Origin: CAYMCV01 sp964389005
GTDB taxonomy: Bacteria > Bacillota > Clostridia > Lachnospirales > Lachnospiraceae
Length of the DNA stretch: 34,361 nt
Direction of reading: 5' to 3'
Assembly: GCA_964389005.1 (NCBI GenBank)
Contig: CAYMCV010000012.1
Coordinates: 1-34,361 of the forward strand
The notes under the pieces are model-generated. The model did not search any database. It saw only the letters and a list, made by a program, of their open reading frames with translations, and was not told the DNA's origin. Shown here piece by piece: positions 15,321 through 23,434 of this stretch; position 1 is the stretch's first letter; each line of letters starts with the position of its first letter. A program made the position numbers and the translations under genes.

Positions 15321-15392
15321 AGAGGATTCCTCTAAACTTTAAAACGTGCCTCTTACATCAGGACTTGCGTTCCTCTATGTAAACTGCACGTT
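15321..15392 (-). promoter_or_regulatory. structured 5' leader of the CarD-like gene (possible attenuator)
   Basis: In the minus-strand transcript, AACGUGC (15392-15386) pairs with GCACGUU (15349-15343), UUACAU (15382-15377) with AUGUAA (15358-15353), and AGGA (15374-15371) with UCCU (15363-15360). The result is a three-tier hairpin with a 7-base tip loop. It is followed at once by UUUU, like an attenuator. Just downstream, AGAGGAAUCCUCU (15333-15321) is a 13-base palindrome. Its UCCUCU half could pair instead with the AGAGGA of the hairpin, giving two exclusive folds before the ribosome site at about 15298. I do not recognise it as a known riboswitch class. Confidence 0.5.
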
Positions 15393-15432
15393 GTCTTTTC
15401 TTCATTGCATTCGAATCACATAGGATAAAAAC

Positions 15433-15441
15433 AGTATAACA
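15433..15441 (-). promoter_or_regulatory. extended -10 promoter of the CarD-like gene
   Basis: Minus-strand TGTTATACT is a TGn-TATACT extended -10 element (5 of 6 in the hexamer). The -35 region 17 bases upstream (TTACAT) is weak. It would start a leader of roughly 135 bases that includes the hairpin at 15343-15392. Confidence 0.55.
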
Positions 15442-15480
15442 TATTTTACGCCTGAATGTAATAGGAAAATTGCCTTAAAT

Positions 15481-15510
15481 ATCGCATTTTATGCCTATTT
15501 TCCATGCGAT
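15481..15510 (-). terminator. weak possible terminator after the S8 subtilase gene
   Basis: ATCGCAT (15481-15487) and ATGCGAT (15504-15510) form a 7-bp stem with a 16-base loop, 22 bases after the subtilase stop, followed on the minus strand by ATTTAAGG. The stem is short and the T-run poor, so this is only a candidate. Confidence 0.3.
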
Positions 15511-15531
15511 TATCCACAGTTTTAACAAATT

Positions 15532-17277
15532 CTACGGTATAATCGTCAATGCGTCGAACGCACCCTTGATATCTAAATAGCCATAACCGAATTCTCGATT
15601 CGGATAATAAATATTCCGACTGCGATCCGCACCGCGAATCAGATAGTTTTTGACATCGACGCCATCCACAAGCGGCTGATTTCTTTCCACCACTGCCCAT
15701 TGCATAAATTGTGCAACGCCTCCCGCCGTCACAGCCGAAGCGACACTGGTTCCGGTCACTTTCCCGCGGATGGATGATACATTGACACCCGGTGCCGCCA
15801 GTTCCGGTTTGATTACCCCTCGGCGCGTATAACCGCGTCCGGACTCCAACCAGATACCGCCTGTCACGTCATCATATGCAGAAACCGTAATCGGAGATGC
15901 GGATGTTGAAGGCGGCGTCAGTGTGGTATCCACCGTCGGTTCCAGAAAATAGACTCTTTGATTTAAAAATTGAGAAATCGGAAGCCACATGTTGAACACC
16001 GTATTGACATAAATCGGTTCCGCGGTGACATTGATGGTCCATATGCCGGGTGTCGGCGTGGAAAATCGTAATACGACCACTTCTTCGCCGGAACTTTGCT
16101 CCACAACCAGTGTATCTGCCGTGATTTCTGTCTTTTCATAGACCAATCGATATGTCACGCTCTGATTGACTCTACCGTTGATGCGACCGATTTCTTCTCC
16201 TCCCGGAGAACGAATGCCGATGTTAAAATAGGACGGAATGCTTCCCCAAATTTCCAAAACGAAACCGATGGCGCCTTCCTCTACTCTGATTTCAACACTC
16301 TTTCTGTCTTCACCGATGATTTCACCGCGATAATGGTGTGCCGCATTTCCTTCATTTCCGCTCGGCGTTACTACAGCAATGCTTCTACGCTCTCCCAATC
16401 TGTTGAGATAACTGTCCAAAATCGCAGTCCCGGAATGTTCTCCTTGATTGGTTCCGAAGCCAAGGCAGATGACCAAAGGCCTTTGAAATGTAATACAGAA
16501 CTGCTGCACATACTTTAACGCAAGCAGAATATCTGATTCCGCATAACAGGTTACCCCCTCCGGTATAAAGTAGTAATCCCGAAGATATTGTTTTGCCTGT
16601 TTGAGTTTCACAACCACCAAATCGGCATCCGGTGCCGCCCCCACAAAAGAGATACCTTCATTGATTCTGCTTCCTGCAGCAATGGACGCCATGATACTTC
16701 CGTGTCCGCCCTCACTATCCGCTGTCGGAACTACCTCCGCAGGATTCTCTGACGCCAAGGCGCGATTGATATCTTCTCTTGTATACTCACTTCCGTAAAA
16801 AAAGCCTTCCGGCACGGAACCTGTCTGAATTGTTTGGTCCCATATCGAAAGGATTCTTGTACTTCCGTCTGCATTTCTAAATACTTGACTGCGATAGTCA
16901 ATCCCATCATCCAACAATGCAATTACACACCCGCGCCCCGTCAATAGCAAAGGGTTCCTCTGAACCGAAAGGATTCCGGCTGCTTGTAATGCATTAGGGT
17001 CAAAATCACCCAATAAAGCTCTGTCCACATACAGTGTCGAAGTTACCTCTCCTACATCCTGCATTTGTCCATAACACTTCGGTAAATATGTGTATTGGTA
17101 ATCCGTAACCGATATTCCCGGAATGGTGGCTCTGTCAATATAGTAAACCCGCACTTGTGAATCAATTCGTTGTACACAGTAATCGCTCACAGGTTGTTCA
17201 AACATGGCGTCGCCAATCTGAAAATCCAACACAACATCCGCATAATCGTTTGATATCGCCGCTAACTTACAGTCCAT
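15532..17277 (-). CDS. S8 subtilisin-like protease, clostridial Csp-like, intact triad
   Basis: The 581-residue S8 peptidase resembles clostridial Csp-type subtilases. The catalytic residues are D123 (ALLDDGIDY), H192 (GGHGS) and S511 (GTSVAS), with oxyanion N308 (SGNEG). The usual DTG is DDG here. A prodomain-like N-terminus (1-110) precedes TGRGCVIALLD. A beta-rich insert at about 325-470 separates N308 and S511, as in the jelly-roll domain of CspB. There is no signal peptide or membrane anchor. Csp proteases activate the germination hydrolase SleC in spore-formers, but such subtilases are widespread in gut Clostridia, so germination is only one option. It lies 45 bases after clpX and may be co-transcribed with htrA and clpX. 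The ATG has AAGG 5 bases upstream. Confidence 0.85.
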   Translation of the reverse strand: MDCKLAAISNDYADVVLDFQIGDAMFEQPVSDYCVQRIDSQVRVYYIDRATIPGISVTDYQYTYLPKCYGQMQDVGEVTSTLYVDRALLGDFDPNALQAAGILSVQRNPLLLTGRGCVIALLDDGIDYRSQVFRNADGSTRILSIWDQTIQTGSVPEGFFYGSEYTREDINRALASENPAEVVPTADSEGGHGSIMASIAAGSRINEGISFVGAAPDADLVVVKLKQAKQYLRDYYFIPEGVTCYAESDILLALKYVQQFCITFQRPLVICLGFGTNQGEHSGTAILDSYLNRLGERRSIAVVTPSGNEGNAAHHYRGEIIGEDRKSVEIRVEEGAIGFVLEIWGSIPSYFNIGIRSPGGEEIGRINGRVNQSVTYRLVYEKTEITADTLVVEQSSGEEVVVLRFSTPTPGIWTINVTAEPIYVNTVFNMWLPISQFLNQRVYFLEPTVDTTLTPPSTSASPITVSAYDDVTGGIWLESGRGYTRRGVIKPELAAPGVNVSSIRGKVTGTSVASAVTAGGVAQFMQWAVVERNQPLVDGVDVKNYLIRGADRSRNIYYPNREFGYGYLDIKGAFDALTIIP

Positions 17278-17322
17278 ACCTGCCTTCTAAAAACTCTTTT
17301 ATATCAGCATATGCAGCAACTG

Positions 17323-18774
17323 TCAGTTTCGAACCTGAATCAACGGTCCGCCCGTTCCCATAATATAATCGCGTGTAATCGTTACGAATCCGATATTGTC
17401 GTCTTTTGGAATCTCAAACATAATATCCAGCATGATTTCTTCTATGATGGCACGCAATGCACGTGCCCCCGTTTCTTTCTCGAGTGCGCGTTCCGCAATG
17501 GCTTCCAGTGCGCCGTCATCGAATTCTAATTTGACCTCATCCAACTCCAATAGTTTCTGATACTGCTTCAGAATTGCATTCTTCGGTTCCCGTAAGATAT
17601 TGACGAGCATATCCCGATTCATGCCCTCCAATGTGCAGATAATCGGTAAACGCCCAATGAATTCCGGAATCATACCAAATTTGCGAATGTCTTCCACTGT
17701 TACTTTTTTGAGTATTTCTTTATCTTTGTCATATTTATCCTTTAATTCTGCATTAAAACCAATGGAAGTCTGTTTCCTTAAGCGTTGGCGAATAATCTCA
17801 TCCAAATCCGGAAATGCACCGCCGCAGATAAAAAGAATATTACGCGTATTCACCGTCTGTAGCGGAACCATCGCGTTCTTGCTGCTTGCGCCCACCGGAA
17901 CTTCAATATTGGCGCCTTCCAACAATTTCAACATACCCTGTTGTACGGATTCTCCGCTGACATCTCTGGAATTGGTTTCCTTTTTCTTGGCTATTTTATC
18001 TATTTCATCAATAAAAATAATTCCCTGTTCCGCCCGCTGTACATCATTATCCGCAGCCGCCAAAAGTTTGCTGACAACACTCTCGATATCATCACCGATA
18101 TAGCCCGCCTCCGTCAATGATGTTGCATCGGCAATGGCAAGCGGCACATCCAAAAGACGTGCCAACGTCTTGACCAAATAAGTCTTGCCGCAGCCGGTCG
18201 GTCCAATCATTAAAATGTTGGATTTCTCTATCTCAATCTCATCCATCGTATTGGTAACAACGCGCTTATAGTGGTTATATACTGCAACGGAGATGACCTT
18301 TTTCGCCTGTTCCTGACCGACAACATATTCATCCAACTGCGCTTTAATGATATGCGGTGCCGGTACCTTCTTCAGATCAATTTGCGGTACATCCTCTGCA
18401 TCTTTTTTCTTTTTGATTTTTTGCTTATTCGGAATACTTGTTTGCGTTGCCATATCGGATATATTTGCAAAATTAAACCCCGGAAACTGCTCAGAAAGCC
18501 TCGACAAGTCTTCCTCGGATATTGCCATTCCCTGTAAATTTTTTAACGCACCGCCGTTTTCCGACCTGCGTACCATATCCATAGACTTTCGCAGACAATC
18601 AGAACACAGAAAAATGTGATCCATAATCTCGAACATAGAGCCCGCGCTACTCTCCGGTCTGTGACACATTACGCATACTTCTTCGTACTTATCCTGATTC
18701 TGTGTCTCATTCTTTGTCTCTTCGTCCGATTGTTCTTCCACTAGCGCGTCCTTTTCTTCATCGTCAATCTTCAT
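17323..18774 (-). CDS. clpX: ClpX-type AAA+ unfoldase with acidic N-terminal extension
   Basis: This 483-residue protein is longer than the usual 410-430 residues. A zinc-binding domain has C34, C37, C57 and C60 (CVMC and CSDC), preceded by about 30 acidic/polar residues. A lysine-rich linker (about 115-128) comes before the AAA+ core. Walker A is GPTGCGKT (191-198) and Walker B is IIFIDEIDK. The pore loop reads GYIG instead of GYVG, and the sensor-2 motif is GARALR. The ClpP-binding IGF tripeptide is present (TSIGFNAEL), so it should work with ClpP; no clpP gene lies here. GGAGG directly abuts an upstream ATG at 18780 but is 6 bases from the ATG at 18774, so I chose the latter. It sits between htrA and a subtilase, which suggests a protein-quality-control unit. 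Confidence 0.9.
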   Translation of the reverse strand: MKIDDEEKDALVEEQSDEETKNETQNQDKYEEVCVMCHRPESSAGSMFEIMDHIFLCSDCLRKSMDMVRRSENGGALKNLQGMAISEEDLSRLSEQFPGFNFANISDMATQTSIPNKQKIKKKKDAEDVPQIDLKKVPAPHIIKAQLDEYVVGQEQAKKVISVAVYNHYKRVVTNTMDEIEIEKSNILMIGPTGCGKTYLVKTLARLLDVPLAIADATSLTEAGYIGDDIESVVSKLLAAADNDVQRAEQGIIFIDEIDKIAKKKETNSRDVSGESVQQGMLKLLEGANIEVPVGASSKNAMVPLQTVNTRNILFICGGAFPDLDEIIRQRLRKQTSIGFNAELKDKYDKDKEILKKVTVEDIRKFGMIPEFIGRLPIICTLEGMNRDMLVNILREPKNAILKQYQKLLELDEVKLEFDDGALEAIAERALEKETGARALRAIIEEIMLDIMFEIPKDDNIGFVTITRDYIMGTGGPLIQVRN

Positions 18775-18801
18775 TTCCATCCTCCGGGTTCTGCAGTAAT
18801 G

Positions 18802-20292
18802 CTATTCTTCGTGTTCCAATGTGACGGTCAATTCAACTTCATGATAGGAGCCGTCACCCAAATCACGCATAACGGTAATAGTTACGGTGGTCCCCGCCGG
18901 ATAAGATGCAAGATACATTTTTAAATCCTCAATATTGGCCAAGGAATCACCCTCAAACTCCGTAATGATATCGCCTCTTAACATTCCGCCCAAATCCGCG
19001 GGAGATCCCGGCGTTACTTCCGAAATATAGATTCCCGCCGGCGCACCTGCCGTATTGGTCGATGATACGGTTGCTCCGCTAATTCCCAAATAAGACTTTT
19101 CTTCCGGTGCAACCTCAATCAATGTTTTCTTGGATGCCAATTCCGTTATAATCGGTTGTGCAACGGAAATCGGTATTGCATATCCCATCCCTTCAATGAT
19201 TGTACCGCCCAGTTTACTGGAATTGATTCCGATAACTTGGCCTTTCATATTCAAAAGCGCACCGCCGGAGTTTCCGGGGTTGATTGCCGCATCTGTCTGA
19301 ATAAAATATCCTGTGCTTCCGTCACTCAAGGTTTGCTCACGGTTCAATGCGCTGATGACGCCTGTCGTTACAGACTGTCCGTATCCCAAGGCATTTCCGA
19401 TTGCAATTGCCGGTTCACCGACTTTCAATGTATTGGAGTCTCCAAGCTCTGCAAAAGAAATCTGTGCTTTGGTTCCCTCTTCCAGCAAATCAATCTTGAC
19501 AGCAATGACCGCAACATCCATCGGGATGTTCTTACCCTTAACCACAGCTTCTGCAGTGCTCATATCCGCAAATTGAACCTGAATAGACTTCCCACCTTCA
19601 ATTACATGATAATTCGTTGCAATTAAAAGTTCCGTCTCATTCTCGCCAACAATAAATCCGGAACCGCTGCCTTCAGCTTCTTCGGTATATCCATAATATT
19701 TATAGTCTATCGTCGTCAGAATGGAAACCATGCTCGGCATAACCGCAGCGGCAACTTCTGAAACATCCTTTGCTTCAGTGCCAATCGTTTCCGACGGAAG
19801 TTCCGAAACTCCTGTTGTAATTTCGCTGGTTACACTTGTCGGTTCTCTCTTCTCCGGTGTATCGCTGACCGGCTCCGAAGTAATCACTTCACTGCCTGTG
19901 GATATTGTATACAAATCCAGTTTATTTCCGATCAAAAATGCACCCCAAATTGTCACGCCGGAAACCACGCCGAAAATCAACGCCAGTGCGACTGCTCCCA
20001 ATGCTTTTACAAAGAAATTGCTCTTTTTGGGTTTGGGCGGCTGCGGGTTTTGCGGACGTAATTCGCGTGCTTGCGGCGGAACCGATTTGTACGGCTCGTT
20101 TCTCATCGGTGTACCCATATTTTGCGCCGAGGATGGTGCAACGGTCGGTGCCGGTGACGGTGGAGGTGTCAGGTTTGGTCCTGTCGGTTGATACGGTTGC
20201 CCTTGTCGAACATAAGGCTGTCCCGTTGATGTCGATTGATACGAGGTCGGTTGCGGCGGTGTCACTCCGTCATAAAAATGATTATCTTCCAT
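18802..20292 (-). CDS. htrA: HtrA/DegP-like membrane-anchored serine protease
   Basis: The 496-residue protein starts with a proline/glutamine-rich cytoplasmic tail (about 1-90). One membrane segment follows (about 93-122), then a Ser/Thr-rich extracellular linker (130-175), the trypsin-like domain and a C-terminal PDZ domain (about 390-490). Triad residues are H229 (TNYHVIEGG), D259 (MDVAVI) and S342 (NPGNSGGAL). It would degrade misfolded proteins at the outer face of the membrane. The layout is the standard one of Gram-positive HtrA. AAAGGAG is 8 bases before the ATG. A consensus promoter at 20329-20357 and two identical octamers upstream suggest stress-responsive control, as for CssR-regulated htrA genes in Bacillus. 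It heads the htrA-clpX-subtilase series. Confidence 0.93.
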   Translation of the reverse strand: MEDNHFYDGVTPPQPTSYQSTSTGQPYVRQGQPYQPTGPNLTPPPSPAPTVAPSSAQNMGTPMRNEPYKSVPPQARELRPQNPQPPKPKKSNFFVKALGAVALALIFGVVSGVTIWGAFLIGNKLDLYTISTGSEVITSEPVSDTPEKREPTSVTSEITTGVSELPSETIGTEAKDVSEVAAAVMPSMVSILTTIDYKYYGYTEEAEGSGSGFIVGENETELLIATNYHVIEGGKSIQVQFADMSTAEAVVKGKNIPMDVAVIAVKIDLLEEGTKAQISFAELGDSNTLKVGEPAIAIGNALGYGQSVTTGVISALNREQTLSDGSTGYFIQTDAAINPGNSGGALLNMKGQVIGINSSKLGGTIIEGMGYAIPISVAQPIITELASKKTLIEVAPEEKSYLGISGATVSSTNTAGAPAGIYISEVTPGSPADLGGMLRGDIITEFEGDSLANIEDLKMYLASYPAGTTVTITVMRDLGDGSYHEVELTVTLEHEE

Positions 20293-20328
20293 CAGCTTAT
20301 CTCCTTTTCATCATAATCTCATATGTGG

Positions 20329-20357
20329 GATATAAATCAAAGCATCCCGAATGTCAA
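20329..20357 (-). promoter_or_regulatory. sigma-A promoter of htrA
   Basis: A perfect TTGACA (20352-20357), 17 bases, then TATATC (20329-20334) on the minus strand, 37 bases before the htrA start. Confidence 0.75.
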
Positions 20358-20392
20358 AAGCAACTTTTGATATTTGTATAGTAAAAATCATT

Positions 20393-20411
20393 TGTGATAA
20401 AAATGTGATAA
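20393..20411 (-). repeat. tandem octamer TTATCACA, 11-base period, upstream of htrA
   Basis: On the minus strand TTATCACA occurs twice (20411-20404 and 20400-20393), separated by TTT, so the centres lie one helical turn apart. The pair is about 35 bases upstream of the htrA -35. Direct repeats of this period are typical sites for OmpR/PhoB-type response regulators. From memory, octamers of the TTTTCAxA type precede htrA genes controlled by CssRS in Bacillus subtilis. Confidence 0.5.
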
Positions 20412-20467
20412 TTCTTTGCTGTTTCTGTTAACTTCCAATCAAATGTCACAATCCGGGATATCAAAAC

Positions 20468-22294
20468 TTATTCTACGGTTACCGACTTTGCAAGATTTCT
20501 TGGCTTATCGACATCACAACCCTTGCCGACCGAAACATAATATCCAAACATCTGCAACGGAATAATTGCCAAAGAATTCGTAAAGTATGCATTTGTTTTC
20601 GGAACATAAATCACATAATCGGCAACTTTTTCAATTTCAACATTGTCCTCGTTGGTAACTGCCATGACAAATGCCCCTCTTGCCTTTACCTCAACCATGT
20701 TGCTGATGGTTTTCTGGTAAAGATTCTCCTGCGTGGATACCCCGACTACCAACGTACCTTCCTCAATCAAGGAAATCGTCCCATGTTTCAATTCCCCCGC
20801 GGCATACGCCTCGGAATGTACATATGAAATTTCTTTCAGTTTTAACGAGCCTTCCAATGAAATTGCATAATCGATACCGCGTCCGATAAAAAAGATATCC
20901 TTCGCCGCAATATAGCGATTGGCAAACTTCTGAATCCGTGTACGATTCTCCAACAATAATTCAATCTGATGCGGTAATTTCTGCAAATCCTCCAACATCG
21001 CTTCATATGCTTCGCCCAAAAGCGTCTGATGAACCTCAGCCAATTTCATGGAAAGCAGATAGAGTGCCACCAATTGTGCACTGTAAGCCTTCGTTGTGGC
21101 AACCGCAATTTCCGGTCCCGCCCATGTATACATAACGTGGTCTGCTTCTCTCGCAATACTGCTGCCCACAACATTTACGATTCCAAGTACGCTAAATCCG
21201 CGCGCTTTTGACTCTCTCAATGCCGCCAGAGTGTCCGCAGTCTCTCCGGACTGACTGATCACAATGACCATTGCACCCTCTTCGAGAATCGGATTACGAT
21301 ATCGAAACTCCGATGCCAAATCAACTTCAACCGGAATACGCGCCAATCCTTCGATCACATATTTGCCGGTAACACCTGCATGATAAGCGGAACCGCAAGC
21401 CACGATGTGAATCTTTTTTACGGCTTTTAACTCTTCGTCGGACATTCCAAGTTCTTCAATCGTTATTTTTCCCTCACGAATGCGCGGAGAAATGGTATCT
21501 AGTACGGTTTTGGGCTGTTCGTACATTTCTTTCAGCATAAAATGCTCATAGCCGCCCTTTTCCGCTGCCTTTGCATCCCACTCGATTAATGTGGCATCCT
21601 TTATAATTTCCTCATCATCCACACTGTAGAAATGCAATTCTTCCGCCGACAATACCGCAAGTTCCTGATTTTCCATAAAATATACCTGTCTCGTATATTT
21701 TAAGATGGCAGGCACATCCGAAGCAATGAAGCACCCGCTTTGACTCTTTCCGACAATCAACGGACTGTCCTTTCGAACCGCATATATTTGATTCGGTTGA
21801 TCCGCAAACATAACACCGAGTGCGTAAGAGCCCTCCACTCTGTGCATGACCTTCGTAATCGCTTCTTTTGGATTGCCTTTGTAATAGTAATCTAAAAGAT
21901 GCGCCAACACCTCCGTATCGGTCTCGGAAATAAACCGATAACCCTTGGCAATCAACTTGTTTCTCAGGGCAATATAGTTCTCAATGATACCGTTATGCAC
22001 CACTGCAATCGTCTCTTTCTCATTGTAATGCGGATGTGAATTCTCATCACTCGGCGCGCCATGCGTTGCCCAACGCGTGTGACCGATCCCTGCAACGCCC
22101 GGCATGTTTTCTCCGCCATGCGTCAGTTCTTCCAATACTTTCAGACGTCCCACTGCCTTTTCAATCTGAATTGCACTTCCGTCATAAACTGCCATGCCGG
22201 CAGAATCGTACCCTCTGTACTCCAGTTTGGACAGACCGTCCAAAATAACCGGTGCTGCCTGTTCTTTTCCGATATATCCCACAATTCCGCACAT
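20468..22294 (-). CDS. glmS: glutamine--fructose-6-phosphate aminotransferase (isomerizing)
   Basis: The 608-residue enzyme makes glucosamine-6-phosphate for cell-wall and glycan synthesis. The N-terminal glutaminase domain starts with nucleophile Cys2 (MCGIVGYIG) and has HTRWATHG and HNGIIENY. Two SIS sugar-isomerase domains follow (about 285-450 and 455-600, with CGSAYHAG and SQSGETADT). The C-terminus DKPRNLAKSVTVE is the conserved family tail. Length and motifs are fully normal. It begins 17 bases after the rhamnosyltransferase-like gene, with AGAGGAA upstream of the ATG, so the two are co-transcribed. There is no room for the glmS ribozyme found before many Firmicutes glmS genes, so control by glucosamine-6-phosphate through that element is absent here. 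Confidence 0.97.
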   Translation of the reverse strand: MCGIVGYIGKEQAAPVILDGLSKLEYRGYDSAGMAVYDGSAIQIEKAVGRLKVLEELTHGGENMPGVAGIGHTRWATHGAPSDENSHPHYNEKETIAVVHNGIIENYIALRNKLIAKGYRFISETDTEVLAHLLDYYYKGNPKEAITKVMHRVEGSYALGVMFADQPNQIYAVRKDSPLIVGKSQSGCFIASDVPAILKYTRQVYFMENQELAVLSAEELHFYSVDDEEIIKDATLIEWDAKAAEKGGYEHFMLKEMYEQPKTVLDTISPRIREGKITIEELGMSDEELKAVKKIHIVACGSAYHAGVTGKYVIEGLARIPVEVDLASEFRYRNPILEEGAMVIVISQSGETADTLAALRESKARGFSVLGIVNVVGSSIAREADHVMYTWAGPEIAVATTKAYSAQLVALYLLSMKLAEVHQTLLGEAYEAMLEDLQKLPHQIELLLENRTRIQKFANRYIAAKDIFFIGRGIDYAISLEGSLKLKEISYVHSEAYAAGELKHGTISLIEEGTLVVGVSTQENLYQKTISNMVEVKARGAFVMAVTNEDNVEIEKVADYVIYVPKTNAYFTNSLAIIPLQMFGYYVSVGKGCDVDKPRNLAKSVTVE

Positions 22295-22311
22295 ATCTGT
22301 ATTCCTCTCAT

Positions 22312-23313
22312 TTATTTATTTTTTACTGTTTCCGAAACGCCATATCCTTCATGTGGATCCACCATCACCGCATTCAAGATGTCATCTACCAACCAAAAGT
22401 ACCGATTTCCCGTATACTTTTTGATTTTCTTTTTTGATAACTTTCGATAATTTTTACCTTTGCGATAGCCAAAAAATTTATATGCTGACGATATATATAG
22501 TTTCGGCACCAAATACCACTTCTCGATAGAAATCAGATGTTCCTGTGTCATACGCACAAGTTTCTTACCTTCATCCGTTGAGGATACAGTTTCAAACACC
22601 TCCGGATGTTGCGCCTGAGACACGCCAAGATCAAAGTTTCGTTGAAACTGTGTCCGATTGCTAAAATTATGAGAATGAATCACCTCGGCATCGGCACAAT
22701 AGGCAATTCGATGTCCCGCATTCACTGCTTTTGCAGCAAACAGCATATCCTCGTTAAAAATGACATGCCTCAAAAAACCACCCAATTCATCATATACCTT
22801 ACGATTGTATGCAGCACATACATTGGAACAGAAGTAGGTTTTGATTCCAAGTGAAGAAATATCATCTTTGGATTTGATACGGCTTTCCTTCGGATAATTG
22901 AAATCACGCGTAAATCGCTCAATCTCACGGCAGTCTTCACGCGGCAATTGCCGTGCATAAGAAATATCCGCTTTGCCGGAAAGAAGCGGTTCAAGGAGTC
23001 TCTCTATCAACGTCAAATCCTTCGGCATGGCATCATCGGTCATACAGACAAAAAAATCTGCATCTGAACGTTCAATCGCCTCTGCACGCGTCTTTCCGTG
23101 ATCAAACTCCATGCGTGATATATGCGTTACCTCAATATTCTTGTGTTGCTCCAAATAACGATTTCCAAAAAAAAGAAGATTAAAAAATCTTTCTTCCGTA
23201 TTGGTAATGATTATTTTATGAATGGGATATGTCTGTTTTTCAAGTTGTACAAGCATATCAACAAACTCTGTGGAAGGCTGATACACAGGAATGATAATAT
23301 CAACTGTTTTCAT
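22312..23313 (-). CDS. GT2 glycosyltransferase, rhamnosyltransferase-like
   Basis: This 333-residue family 2 glycosyltransferase has the strand-turn VDIIIPVYQPS (3-13), ISRMEFDHGKTRAEA near 85-100 and the nucleotide/metal motif MTDDA. The acceptor region includes GGFLRHVIFNEDMLFAAKAV, with the conserved ED. The FxHGxTR pattern is common in bacterial rhamnosyltransferases (RfbN/WbbL type), but the transferred sugar is not proven. The C-terminal part is basic and non-membranous. The ATG at 23313 has GGAG 6 bases upstream; an ATG four codons earlier (23325) is weaker. It follows a strong terminator, so it should have its own promoter, but I could not identify a convincing one in the roughly 68 bases available. 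It is co-transcribed with glmS. Confidence 0.82.
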   Translation of the reverse strand: MKTVDIIIPVYQPSTEFVDMLVQLEKQTYPIHKIIITNTEERFFNLLFFGNRYLEQHKNIEVTHISRMEFDHGKTRAEAIERSDADFFVCMTDDAMPKDLTLIERLLEPLLSGKADISYARQLPREDCREIERFTRDFNYPKESRIKSKDDISSLGIKTYFCSNVCAAYNRKVYDELGGFLRHVIFNEDMLFAAKAVNAGHRIAYCADAEVIHSHNFSNRTQFQRNFDLGVSQAQHPEVFETVSSTDEGKKLVRMTQEHLISIEKWYLVPKLYISSAYKFFGYRKGKNYRKLSKKKIKKYTGNRYFWLVDDILNAVMVDPHEGYGVSETVKNK

Positions 23314-23381
23314 CCTAATCTCCATACTTCTTATCCAAACCGCAAAATCTTTATCAGTTTACCACATTTCTCTAAAAATAG

Positions 23382-23408
23382 CAATGGCGGGAGTATCTCC
23401 CGCCATTG
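23382..23408 (-). terminator. rho-independent terminator after the LCP gene
   Basis: CAATGGCGGGAG (23382-23393) and CTCCCGCCATTG (23397-23408) form a perfect 12-bp GC-rich stem with a 3-base loop, followed on the minus strand by CTATTTTTA. It lies 26 bases after the LCP stop codon. Confidence 0.9.
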
Positions 23409-23434
23409 TGTCATGGTACGTTTCTCACCATGTA

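Noticed and set aside
15532..17277. Csp pseudoprotease (CspA/CspC-like)
   Set aside because: D123, H192, N308 and S511 are all present, so the protease should be active.
22295..22311. glmS ribozyme upstream of glmS
   Set aside because: Only 17 bases separate glmS from the preceding gene, and the leader before that gene is under 70 bases, too short for the ribozyme.
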